Positions 36,761-49,478 of a DNA stretch of 64,000 nucleotides are shown here, piece after piece (position 1 is the stretch's first letter; each line of letters opens with the position of its first letter). The notes beneath the pieces are model-generated. The model was not told where the DNA came from, searched no databases, and saw only the letters and a list, made by a program, of their open reading frames with translations. This stretch comes from Anseranas semipalmata. Its lineage: Eukaryota > Chordata > Aves > Anseriformes > Anseranatidae. The DNA lies in contig VXAA01006458.1 in the NCBI GenBank assembly GCA_013399115.1, forward strand, positions 1 through 64,000. The letters run 5' to 3'. Made by a program: the position numbers and the translations under genes.

Positions 36761-39700
36761 TAGGTTGCCATCCTGTTTTTTCATGAGCAAACCATACTCT
36801 TCACATGTGTGTTATCCACAGCTTCACAATAAATGGATCAAAAATGCAGCTTTGGAGGCCTTGAATGATTTTTTTTTTTTCCCCTTGGAAATACATGTGT
36901 GTGGACTGTCCATGGGTCCCGTGCTACAGTGGGAAGAAGGACCCTCTTTGAGACAGTCATCTCTAGGAATTAACTGGTCCCAGAGACTGTTGTAGACAGA
37001 GGTCCAGAAGTGGTAATGGCTGTAAATATGGGAATGTCAACTCTTTCCTTTTTGGTTCACAAATGAGTATGACATTGTTGGGGTGTTTAGGCCCTGTGGC
37101 CAAGTAATTGTGTGGTTCGTAGGTGCTAGGAAGGAACTCCCTGTAGCATCTCCACCATGTCCTTGGGTGGGGAGTCTGGCAAATGCTTTCTTCCCTCTGT
37201 GCCGTGGGCTGGGCTGTGTGGGAGCACAGCACATCCAACCTTCCCCACTGTCACCTCAGCTGCAGGAGCGTGGAAAAAAGTCCCCTGCATTTGCTCTGGG
37301 TGCTGCCATGGGCTGGAGGAGGTGGTGAGGAGCAGTCAGAGGGCCAGCCTGGCCAGCCCTTGCCACTGTCCAGCTTGGTCTCTGAAAAGGCTTGTGAAAA
37401 CGCTCTAAGCTGCAACCTCCGGTTCCCTTGGGTTTGTTTTTCTTCTCCTTTCAAAGCATTTGAATATTCAGTCGGTAAGTTATGAAGTGCAGAGCACATG
37501 TGCCTGAGAGGCAGAATATCAGTCGCCTCGCTTTCCACAGTAATAAGGTGCATTATTTAAACTATGGTTTTAGTGTAGTTTCCTAATGAAGGGAAGCCTT
37601 AAAGTTGCTCTGTACATCTGCTCCTCCTCCCCCACTGACAATTCGTTAAGTCCATGGGCTGGTTGTGTCCTCGCTTCCAGATTGATTTTCATCTCCAATA
37701 TGTGGAGCTGCTACAAGTTTTGTCAAAACAGGCATCAGGCTAGAAGGAGGCTTGTGGAGGTTTTTATTAAGGGAAAGGATGCAATCAAAACTCAGTCTGT
37801 ACTGGATGCCGGGGAGCACACATAAATGTTATGAGCATCCAAGCCATAAAGAGTGCTTTAGTTGGATTTACCACATTACGGGACACCAGAGGGCTCACGC
37901 TGCAGGACTCTGCACAGACACGTAGGTGTTGCAGGGGGGATGTTTGCCCGTGTGGATTCTCTGATGTCTAATAAATGTAAGTTCATCTTGCAGCCTTAAT
38001 ATAAATGTAATTTATGTTGCTTAGGTTCACAGACACAAGCCTCCTCTTTGTTAGTTTTGGTTTTCATGGCGCTGCTTCCCCCATCAGGTGTGGTTTCTTT
38101 AGTGTAGCAGGGTCAATGCAGTCTTGTAGTGACTTTAGAGGCTGGTAACAATATTTGCATTTCTTGACCCTCTGCTGGAACTGGTTGCAGGTCTGTGTGC
38201 CATTTGTCATGGCAGGCAGAGCAGCTGCTGGCGGGAGAGCCTCTTAATACACGTGGCGTTGGGCAAATTCACAAAGGATGCTGCATGTCCTGCATCCCCA
38301 TTACCTGTGGCCCTGTGGAGGTAGGGGAGGACAAGCTGCTGATACTTGGTGTCCTGAAGGTGGGAGTTGTATGACAATGCTGAAAACTGGTGTTGAAAAC
38401 CTCACTGCCTTCCATCGCTGGAAAGCTTAGCATGGCAGGTGAGCAGCAGATGGAGAAGAGGACCTGCCAAGCTTGGGTGGTGGGTCCCGAGTCCCTGCCC
38501 CAGGGTTGCTTCTGGTGCTTGGTGGCTGAGTCACAGCCACATGGTGGAGGTGAGGGCTGGGGTGTTGGGTGTACCCTAGAGGTACCGGGGATGGCATGCA
38601 GCTTGGACAGCCCAACTGTATTCAGCAGATTTGGAAGTGAAATGAATCACCTTCCTGGTACAGGTAAGGGCAGAGAGGACATTGGTCATGGCATCAGCCC
38701 TTTTGCATGTCTGCTGCCAGCAAACAGGGAGATGGTGGCCTCTGGGAATGACATCCCCATGGTCCCTGCATCCTGCTGCAGATCCTGATGCAGCAGGGGA
38801 ACCCCTTCCTCCCCAAACCAGCAAACGGCACCAGCTTGGCGCGTGTTACACAGGCTCTGGTGGCCCTGGCGTGGATGCCCAGAGCACTCATAAGGTGTGC
38901 TGGTAGCCCAAAAGTGACAGTGTGACCAGCTGAGCTCAGTGCTTCCGGGAGCTATCACAGATGGGTCCTGTGTGGGTGCATGAGGTCCTTGCATCGCCTT
39001 ATGTCCCACAGGGGAAAGGGAGGGATCCTCAAAGACCAGCCACCCACTTTCCTGCAGGGATAGCTCGGGGTGTGAGCAGGAATCGATGCTCACTGCGGTG
39101 TTGGTGAGCTGCCAAATGTTTGCATATCTGCCTGGTTTTTACCGGTAGGTGTCAATACCTTTTTTCCACACCTGGTTTTTGTGCTCTGCTTTCCACCACA
39201 GCTTGAATTCTTTGCAGTGTTGTTTTGGTTTGGTTTGTTTCATTTGGTACCTCATTTTCCCTAAATAGGAACACAGCCAGTGATCTGGAGCCCAAACTAA
39301 AACTGCCTATTACGCCTTACCCGATTAGACGCCATGGTAATAAGCATTTGAATCTAAAGCTAGATTAGGCAGGGAGCAGTCTCGGGCTGGATTTGCATAG
39401 CATGCATTCCTCATCCATGTGACATGTTGGTAAGACTACTGAAATCTAATAAACTGTTGGTGTGCTTCAGGTGCTCCTGTTGGTGCTGGGGTTGCTCCCC
39501 CCACGGGGCACTCAGCTCTGCAAAATTGCCTGGGATTGCCTGGAAGATGCTTTTTCTCCCTCTTCCTGCTCTTACAGCTCGTGTTGCAGTTGATGGGGAC
39601 AGGTAGCCCTTGCCAGCTCTAAAAATCTGCACTAATGGGATTTTGAAAGATTTTGTCTTTAGAGGAAGTTATTTCAGGGTGTGTTGTCTTCCTGTGGCAA

Positions 39701-39959
39701 TCTCAGGCCGTAGTGGAGTGACTCTGGAGTTTTCAGGTACCTAAATCCAATATGCAGCTTCTCCAAGCTCTCGTGGTGACATTACAGCTCTTGTGCTAGA
39801 AAACATTGTGAAGATTTGTTATCCAAAAGCCATTTAATTTACGTCCCCTGTGGACAGTCATGAGATCATGGATGATCTCGGGCTAATTCTCACGCTGAGG
39901 TGTGTCATTAGCGTATGTTTCGGGCATCCAAACTGCAGGGTTAATTTGGTTCAATGGGC

Positions 39960-40250
39960 TACTGCGGCCGGGCGTGGAGGAAAACGCTTTGAGGCGGAGG
40001 TAAACGTAAGCCCGTTGTGCTGCAGAGGGACGGACAGACTCTCTGGGTCTTCCCAGCGCCTGGAGGGAGGCAGCGCGTGGGCCGGCGCTGAGAGCCCAGC
40101 AGAACGCAGCCTCGCCCAGCCGGTCCGCGCGGTGACCTCCGTCTGGTGGCTAAGCCTCCAAAACGTCACCCGAGGGTATCTGAGCAGAGATGCTCTCACT
40201 CCGTTACGGCCCCCGAGCCAGAAAGCAGCGTCTCCGCTCGCTTTGCTGGG
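39960..40250. promoter_or_regulatory. Intragenic CpG island in intron 1
   Basis: About 28 CpGs in 290 bases by hand count, roughly at or above the number expected from base composition, while flanking kilobases are CpG-poor. It contains GGAG|GTAAAC (GT at 40000) and AAAC|GTAAGC (GT at 40006), which resemble splice donors on the + strand. This makes it a candidate alternative first exon for DAAM1 or an independent transcript, not proven. Confidence 0.5.
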
Positions 40251-43200
40251 CTTTTTTGTTATTACGGCCATTAACTGCTTTGTCAGCTGAGCAAACGCGG
40301 CTCTCCCTGCTTGCAGCGTTTGCTTGGCCAGCCCGTGACCCTTGTAGCATGGGCATGATAAAGCTCCGAGCAAGGAGTAAAGTTCACTGGGTTTCAAACT
40401 CGGTTAGACCTGCTGGGCCCTGCTTCATCGTTAGCGGTGTTGTCTGGGCTGTAATGAAAGATCTGGCGAGCTGGTCAATGGAAAGCTGCAGCCAGAAACT
40501 CAGTCATGACCTTTCATGCAAGAGCAGTTTCAGCTTTGAAGCTGCTAAAGAAATATATGGGGGTTGTTTTGGGGTGTTGGGGAGACGCTTTTTAACTGGA
40601 GAGCTGGGTGGACCTGATGTCAGTCAGTAAATCACCCTGAAGCCAGGAAAGGAGGTGAGCTTTGAAGGACTGTCACCAAGCTGCTGATCACCAGTGGTAC
40701 CGTGAAGCCTTACCCAGGGGGCAGATGTGAACACTTCTGCAAGACCCCTCCACCACCAGGACTTGGAAGCCCTCAGAGAGGCTTCATTGCTTTGGATTGC
40801 GAGTTAACTGGACTGGTGTCAATGGGGAGAAGTGTTTTTGCTTTGCCAGCCAGAGTGGTGGACTCCAGCCCCAAGCCAGAAGGCATCTGCAACATGAGCT
40901 TGGAAGAGGCCAGGAGTGTCCAGGAGTGGTTGGAGGACGTGTGAAGATGAGCAAAGTGGTGGTGTTGCACCATGGGACATCTCTGCAGAGCTGAAGAGGC
41001 ATTTGCCCAGGCTGGATGATGGATGAGGGCAGAGCGCAGTGCTGTGTCCCTAGAGAAATCGGTGACATTGTGGCTTCCTGAGCTTGGGCTTGTGCCTGCG
41101 GTGGCGGCTGGGAAGGTTTCTCTGTGCTCATGGGGCATCTGGAATGTGGCTGGTCCCAAAAAGAGGAACACCTCGTCTACTATCTCCAAAAGATGAGATT
41201 AAATTAAAAGCTTCAAGCACAGTTATCTTCTCTCAGGGTGTCTGAGCCTCTTAGGGGTACCCTTGGGTCACTTTTTCAAGCATTTCTTTGCAATTGTGAG
41301 GCTGTTTGTTTTTCAGATTTAATGAAAAGGGAGATCATTTTGTAAATATCTACAGGGATGAGAACTTTGTATTGCAAGTTGTGAGTGCAGCATGAAAACC
41401 TGCAAAAACATAGTAATAGTAATAAAAAAAAAAAAAATCTGTATGAAAACTTGGCAGTGAGGTGGCTTCTGTCACTGCAGTTCTGCAGCTTCATGGGGGG
41501 GTTCCTTACTGGAAGTGTTTGCTCATGGAGAGGAGAGGCTTGGTTTTTTAAAGAGCAGCATTGCATCAAAGAAGCTACAGAGGTGAGGCAGACAGGATGC
41601 CTGAAGCTTTAGCAGTGCTGCAGATACCCCATTTGGACTTGAAAGCATTGGGGAAAAAAGCAAATTTGACTAAATCAATACACACAAAAAATACAAACCC
41701 AAAGTCTGTGCATGTACTCAATGTGTTTAAATTTGGTTTATATTGATGCTGCTGATGCTGATACTTTCCTGGATTAAGCATTAAAATGGCCAATATTGAT
41801 TTTTAAATGCATTCCCTTGGGATTTCCACCAGACAGATGTTCCCCCCGGATGCTCTGCTGGGGAAGGTCCATTGCTCCGTCCATCCCCAGTGGCAGATGG
41901 GTTGGCTGGGTTCGGAGCAAGCCCTTGCTCTCCGTAGTTGGTGAGAGAGGGTAGTTAGGCAATTAAAATGGTGTGCCTTGATTAAGCTGGTTCCTCTGAA
42001 TTATAAGGAGGTGTGCTTGAGCAGCTCTGATGGGAAGGCTGCATCCATCCTATTCAAAGCGGAGGTTTTGCCATAATCTAGATCGTGTTGCATAAAAAAT
42101 ACAATCAGGCCTTCCAATTTGACTCGCCTGCTGTGTTTGCCTGCTCTTTTTTTTCTCTTTTCTTTTTTAATGTTTAAATGCAAACAGTCTTTTAGTGTAA
42201 TGTGATAAAAATCGCTGCTTTTACCAGCCTGGTTAGGAGCAGACGTAGCGCTGGAGCTCTTCTCATTTCCCCGAGCCATTTCTGTGCAGTTGTGCAGCAT
42301 CATGTTGTGTCTGATGTGAGCTCACGTATATTATTTTTCAGCGTTCATCTGCTGAAGCAGTGGGAGGTATTAGTGCCGCACCGCAAGGAGAGTTGCCAGT
42401 GGGGAGTTTCTGCTATCAGACATTTTTATCAAGGAATTCTCGACCCCAAATTCATACTTCAGGGGGAAAAAATCAGTCTGGATTAATGTCAGTATTTTAA
42501 AATCTTTAAAGAGAAATAAGCATTTCACATGGCTTGTGGCGTGTAGGGAAATTGATAGATCTAATGAATCTGTTTTGTTGGCTTTGGGCACTTTCTGGAC
42601 CAGAAGTTTAATGATCTACTCAGAGATCTACCCATCAGGGTCCCTTTCAGTAAGGTCTCCTGTTTATACCAGCTTCAACCCACTTTCATTTTGGAAGAAT
42701 AAAAACCTGCTTGCTGCATACAGCAAGTTGCATAAACACCAGCGGCTCTAGTAGCCTCACCTTAAGTATGGATAATCCTAAAATCCCCAAACATGACCCA
42801 AAATTGGCCAGTGGGGACTCAGCTGGTAGCTCAGCTCAATTGCTTGCCATGGTGGTGGCCTCAGACAGTGCTGAGCTGCTGTACTGCAGGTGTTTGCTGC
42901 TGAACAGCTTCAAAAATTCCGTGTGTGATGCCAAATTAATTAAGAGGCTTAAGAGAGGAAAAACCTGCCTTCCTTCCCCCCAGTTTTACAGCGGGAGAGC
43001 CCGTCTCACCCCGGGGATTACTGCTGAAATGGGGAGCAGCGAAATGGAAAGTTCAGCAGTGAGGCTTTGCATACGATATATCAAAGTCAGAGCCCAAATA
43101 TTCATTGGAGGAGCAAGGCTTGAGGGCTTGAGGGGGGGGAAGGAAAAAAAAAAAAAGGAATTAAAATAAAGCAAGGCTTTTATTGAACTATTGTTCTCCA

Positions 43201-43893
43201 GGAAAAGGCTAATTGGCAAACAAATATCCTCCAACAGTGGGAAATGCAGCTTCTCTCTCCCCACTTGCCAGGCTGTTCAGCTTTTATTGACAAAAGCTTT
43301 GCATCATCAAAGTAAGTGCTTGGAGCCTGCAGTGACCTCAGGAAAGCAGTGACTTAAATCCACTTCCTTTTGGGTAAATAGAGAAATACTGAGATGGGAG
43401 CTCTCCTTCTGGGGGCTGGGCAAGGCTTTGGCTAGCTGGAAAGTGGTCCCGGTGTGTCGGGAGCTTTCCGATCACCAGAAGCCATGATACACTGGGGTGG
43501 GCTTCATATCTCCATGTTATCAGCCTCGTGTTTTTTAGCTTAGTGTGAGCCTTTTTCCCCCCAGTTTGGGCAAAACCAGGGACGGAAATGGAGTGGGGCT
43601 GGATGTCAGCTTGTGATAGCGCTGGGAGCTGAGGATGGAGCCGGGATGGAGGTGGCGGTGGCGGGGCATCCTCTGGCCCCAGGATGCTCAATGGAGCTGT
43701 CACAGCCCTCTGAGCTGGCCGAGGCGTCTTGCGTTGTAATAACGGAGTTGAAAAATTCTTCCTCCCACCACCAACCCACCCACTTCTATGTTTGCTTCTG
43801 CGAAAGAAGGGCCAGAGATCTGCCCATCTGCTGGAAAAAGGCACGTGTGCGGTTTGTAGAAATGGGTTGCTTAGCACCCGAGTGAGTATTGGG

Positions 43894-43926
43894 AAATATA
43901 TATAAATATATATATATATTTATATA
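43894..43926. repeat. (AT)n microsatellite
   Basis: Alternating A and T with a few interruptions over about 33 bases. Confidence 0.9.
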
Positions 43927-46900
43927 GGTTCCTAAACTGGGTCTTGTTGGTGGTTACATGCCTTTTGTCCTTGTTCCTGAAATAAATGGCATTTGCCCGA
44001 GCTGATCTGATGGAGCTCCAGTAAGAAGCAGTCTGTAGCCATTTAGAGGATCTGGTGCTGAGCTCACTGTCAGTTAAGTTTGCCCATTTAATGGAGAACG
44101 TGTGACCTCTTTTGGTGTTACTGCTCTGCTCACTGTCTGGGATACTTCCATCAAGGTTCATTTTTAATCCTCAAAAGCTAAACAGAGTTTTGCTCCAGCA
44201 TTTTCCCTGGTTGAATGCATCTGCGTGTGGAGCAGCATCAACCCCTGCAACCGCGGCAAGGCAAAGGGCTGTGCGGGCACCCCTGCAGGCATCCTCTCCT
44301 TGCACCCAACCTCGTGGCTCCAGTGCCCTGGGGCAGAGATGGTCCCACAACAGCCAGCATCCATCCACACTCGCATGGGACACTCGCTTTTCTCTGAATA
44401 GCATCCTCAAGTAGTGTACAGACAGAAAAAGGCAGGCTTTTTTTGGCATATCACAAATCTGTGAAACAGGTCAACCATTCCATCCCTGCCCCCGAACATG
44501 TAACTGTGTACTGGCTCAGTGAATAAACTGGTTTAATTTTTCATGCTGCAATCTGAATTTCACCATTAAGTCCCCAGAATGCGTCTGCGAGCTCATTTGG
44601 ATGGGAGCAGAGTAAAATGACTTCTTGCAAGACAGCAGGCCCAGATGTGTGCTTCGTTTTTTGATGAATGCCACAATAAAAGGAAAGAATACAGAAAGCA
44701 GTGAATGCGTTTTATGCGAGTGTTTTCTTTGTAGTGCTGGCAGATGGGACACAGGGACCAGGCTGGGAGCCTGCAACTGCAGCCGGCTCCTGCCAAAGTC
44801 GGGGGCATCGTGCAGCTCTCACACTGGTATTGTGCAGCATGAGCGAAATTCGGAGATGCAAACCCCTCTGGTTTTGGTTCTTGGATTACAACAGGATCTC
44901 TGGAAAGAGGGAGGAGGATCTGGGGTAATTTAGGATTTGGCATATGTATATATAAATCTGTGAAACTGAAGAATTTGAGATTTGCTTATGCTGGGAATTA
45001 CAGCTCTTGAGATTTCGCAATGAGTCAGGCTCCTTCTGGCAGCCGATGTTCCCCGAGAGCAGAAAGGCCACGTCCCGGTGTGCTTGCACGCTCGGCCGGC
45101 ACACTGCTAGCAAGACTTTTGGAACCCCTTTTCTGCTCCCCAGGGTGTAACCTTGGCGTCATGGGAGGGCTCCTGAGCTCTGCCCCCATCCCGTGTCACA
45201 AGCTGCTGTCTCATGGGTGGATTCAGGGGGAAAAACCAATCATCAGACGATTCAACACTTTTGGGCCAAGCGTCTTGTGGGTTTTAGTTGGTTTTTTTTT
45301 TTCCTCCAACATCAAAAACGCCTCCTGACGATGCGCACGTATTTTAACCAAACACAAACATTCCTCTCCTATGCAGTCTGCGCGTGAAAACAGCTTTATG
45401 TCTGAGAAAGGGGTCTGAGGAAATCTGTGTGGGAGTTTGTGGCCAAAAAGTCCGCCTGGTTGCTTTTAATAGAAACAGCCGGGGCAGTGCTGGGCTGCAT
45501 CCTGGAGGTGCTGGGGACGGGCTGCAGTCCTCGGGGCTGCAGAGCGGGAGTAGAGGTGGCTCCCACCGATGCAATCCTCTTTCTTAGCTGCTCATCCAAA
45601 GAAGGGATTGATTTCCAAGTTTAAAAGTAATACTAATAAATAAATAATAACACTTGTGCTGTCTGATCAGATGGGCACTGCATCATACACACGTTTCAGG
45701 GGGCTTGCAATCAACACCGCAGCCGAGAACAGGTCAGGTTAGCGAGCGGAGCCAAGGAGGGTGCTGGCTGTTTGGGGTCTGTAAGGTGGAAAATCAAAAC
45801 ATGTTTTTTGATGTTTCTCAGGGGATGCCTCCAACTTACAGCTGATCTGAACAATGCACTGGGAGCATCCAGCTTTTATTCTGTGGAGGTCCAGGCTCGA
45901 CTTACTGAGGGAGGAGGAAATGCTGCAAGGCGATTAATGCGTTTGACGTGCATCCAGTGCGGTGTTGCATGCGTGGGGAAATGCACCGAGGGAGGGTAGA
46001 CCATTGCTCAGCAGTGGGATGGGATGAGCAATGTGCTGGATGCCAAATTTCTGCCTTGGATGCGCTGTAACGAGCGCTACGTGGTCCAGCACACCCGTCT
46101 CCAGCGCTTGGGGGGGGTCTTGCAGAATTGCCTATGCGTCAGAGCCTCTCCGGTCCCCGGCAGCAAGCGAGGCCGCTTTGCAGCGATGGAGAATTGTCAG
46201 AAATTGCCCGTCAGGCGGGAGCGCTCTGCGCTGCACCGAAACTCCAGGGCGGGGGCAGGAGACGTTTGGCGTGGCGAAAGGTGCTGAAAGTGGCCGGGGT
46301 TTGGCTGAGACGGTCAGCGAGTGTCACTGCACTTGCACAAAAACAGTTTCACCTTGTGAAATGTGCTGAAATAAAGCTCCCTGTTGGGAAAGAGCTTGCT
46401 CGGGATCTCGTATCCTTGTTTTGGGAGGGGATGGGAGAGGAGCCAGAAAAACAACAAGCTAATATTCATATTTGACGATTTAGCTCCTAGCTCCTGTGTG
46501 GCTTTGGAGGCGGGTGTGAAGAGGAGCGTGCATCTCCTTTGCATGCGTTTGTGCCCTCGCTGGGTATTTTTGTGCTGCAGACCGCAGAGCTGCAATACCG
46601 GTGCTGGCTTCAAACCAGCTTGTTCAGGCATCAGTCACAGACAGGCTTCAGCAGCACGTTGCTCCGTGGAGGCTAATTTAGCTTGCCAAGGAGGCTGCTG
46701 AATATGCAAGCAGTAATTGCTGCTCTCTTTTCCTTAAAGCAAAGGCGGAAGCGACACCAGGGTCCAATTTTCTCCTAATGACTGATTTCATTTAAGCACT
46801 GCTCAAGGCGATGTCAGGTCAGTGGGTTTTTTTTGAGGGGGCTGGGGAAAAACAACAGCACGCTCTGGTCGGTCACAGTGGCACCCGCGCTAGGGTCCCG

Positions 46901-49440
46901 AACGTGGGCTTCGAGGAGCCAGGGACAAGTGAGCGCATCCCATCCCAGCTGTGTCGCTGCCTTTCTGCCAGCTGTGGCTGCTGCTGTTGGTTTTGGTTTG
47001 TGCTGTATTTCCAAAGGAGCATCGCCTCCCCGCACCCACCCTCATCTGTGTTTTATGGCTGTTTGGCAAAGCAGGGAGTGGTTGCGAGGAGCGCTTGGAT
47101 TAACTCCTACCCAAAGCTTCGTTTCGCCCTTTGCGGCTCTTTTAAAAGAAGCTGTACAAAAGCCAGGCGAACAACACGGCCGGGAGGGGAAGGTACCGGG
47201 ACTAAAACACCTCCCCACCGCTTTGCACTGCCAGAATGGCGACAGCACGGCACGGTTGGCATTGCAGAGCCGCAGGAAGGTCACTGCTGGAGTGTTGGGG
47301 AGGAGGGCTGGGATCCCGCCTGCTTCGGGCGCAGCCAGGGACGTGTCCCCGCTGCCTCGCTTGCCCCGGGCTCTGTTATCACAGTTCAAACTCCGTCATG
47401 ACGCTCGTGCAGGGTTTTGGCACGGTTCGCAAGGACGAGGTGCCAGCCTCCAGGAAGTGCCCTGCCCTGGATTCACCTGGTCCTTCATGGATGTGGCTCC
47501 CAAGCAGCTTGCACAAGCAGAAAACCAGCACTGGACAGGTGGAAGGCATCGCCTTATCCGCCCTGTTGCTGCAGGATGCAGCCAAGGCAGTGCAGCATCC
47601 CCCAGCCTACCTGGAAGGAGCCTTGCCAGGTACAGACCCCCATGGCAGCCTCCTGGGTCTCAGGGACCCCCATCCCCTTACCAAAGGTGCGGGAGAGGAA
47701 ATGACCAGGTAATAGGGGTACCACAAACCAAGGAGAGATGCTTCTGAAGTTGTCGCTTTACTGGGTTGCATAGAGACCCCAGAGATCAGATCCCTCTTGT
47801 GATCAGTGCTTTACAACCCCACAGCCAAAAGCTGTCTTCGTTTCAAGAAATAGTCATTGCTTGAAACATTTCCATCATGTAGCCTTCTGCTGCATCATAG
47901 CAAAATATCTCCTTTTGTCCAGTGTCAGTTCCAAATTTAGCAAATGCTTTTGGCAGCCATTCCCTTGCAGAGCGTTATGCTTTCACCCAAGTAATACATG
48001 AAGGGTTTGCTCCTCCTACACTTGCTGAAGGGTCAGACACCTCCCAGTCTCCTCTCCTGTCCTCTGGCTCTTGTCCTGGGGTACATGCTGCCTTGTGCTC
48101 CCCAGCCCCACAGTTTGCATGAGCAGATCTCGCAGACATCTCTGCTGTTCTCAGCTTGCAGCTATGGGCAACGATACCACCATTCCACTTGTTTCAGCGT
48201 GCCCACCTTCAAAAACCCCCAGCCCTTGCTCTGGCTGTAATTGGAGCAGCTGCACCTGAACAGAGTAGCTGGTCCTTGGGGTAGGTGGAGTTGGCTGGAG
48301 AAGGGGCTGCTGAGCACCAGCGCTGGTAGCAGGGACCAGTGGGGCATCACCTCATTCTGGGTGCCCGGGGCTTGCAGCCCTGGAGCAGCTCCCACCAAAG
48401 ATGCAAAAGGGAGTTGACAAGAAAATAGCTTTCCAAGCTTTTGTGGCTCTGCTTCTATTTCCCCCCACCCTGGAAATGGGATAAAACTTATTCAAGTCTT
48501 CTCAGAAAGGAGCAGTATCTTGTGGGTGCCAGACAAAGGTGTTGCCACAGGTGCTGTGTTATCTGCCACCAGTGCCTGTTACTGGGGGATAGTGACACAA
48601 TTCCCTTGTCTGGTTGCTTGAGTGATTCGTTATCTCTGCTCAGAGAAGACAAATTCCCTTTATCTTCTCCAGCTTGCCAAAAGCAAATCTCTTGTAATTA
48701 ATTAGGTTCTATCCGTATCGTTCCCAAACATCATCTGGCTTCCCCTGGGGAACCAAACCAGACGTGGGTATGTGATGGAGTGGGCAGGCAGCAGAAATGC
48801 ATCGAGTGGTTCCTGTGGAGGGCACAGGCTTGCAGAAAACCAGCTTCAGCTTGAGCTGACAACTGCTGCTGGCGGTTGTGTGAGTTCCTGGGCAAAACTG
48901 GGGTTTTGTCCATGTGCTGTGTCACTGGGAAAGGGTTGAGTTGGAATGACTTTGGATGTGCCCAGGTGAGAGATGAAGAGAGTCATCCCCTAGGGTGGTG
49001 GCTGTAATTCTTCTTCCTTCTCCATGTTGCGGTGGTAGAAGTCTTTTGGAGCCCTCGATGAGCCAAGGCGATCCCCATCACTTGTGTAATTGCAGCTGAA
49101 ATAACGCTCATCCATTATAAACCTGCACAAGTGTCCATCTGACGCAGGTCAGCAGAGATGGCCTTGGTCAGAGGAGGTGCGCGAGAGCCAGGTTGCACGA
49201 CTCGTCTCCATCCCGCATCCTCCTCTCCCGGCCCTTCCCGGCTGAGCTTGTCCCATGCACGTTTCTACCCCTGTTTCTGTAAAATCAGAGCAGTTTTGGA
49301 AATGACTCAGCCTCATCAGTCCTGTCTTGGGATTTGGGGTTTGGCGAGAAGTTCTCTCAATGACCCTTCCCAGCCTATCTTCCTTGGCTCTGTATATACA
49401 GGGGCAATTAAATTTAATTTATTCTGGGCTGCTCAATAGT

Positions 49441-49478
49441 AAAGGCTAGAAGGCACCATTAGATCACAATCTGACTTG
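49441..49478 (-). mobile_element. Relic of ancient amniote CR1 3' end
   Basis: AAAGGCTAGAAGGCACCATT followed by AGATCACAATCTGACTT resembles the antisense CR1 word AAGGCCAGAAGGGACCATTA plus GATCATCTAGTCTGAC seen in turtle and crocodilian genomes. It is short and degenerate. Confidence 0.5.

Noticed and set aside
46833..47747. 304-codon open frame on the + strand
   Set aside because: Longest N-free frame, but it overlaps long frames in other phases, lies in GC-rich intron with few stops, and shows no recognised domain, repeats or splice context. A database search finding a conserved match would reverse this.
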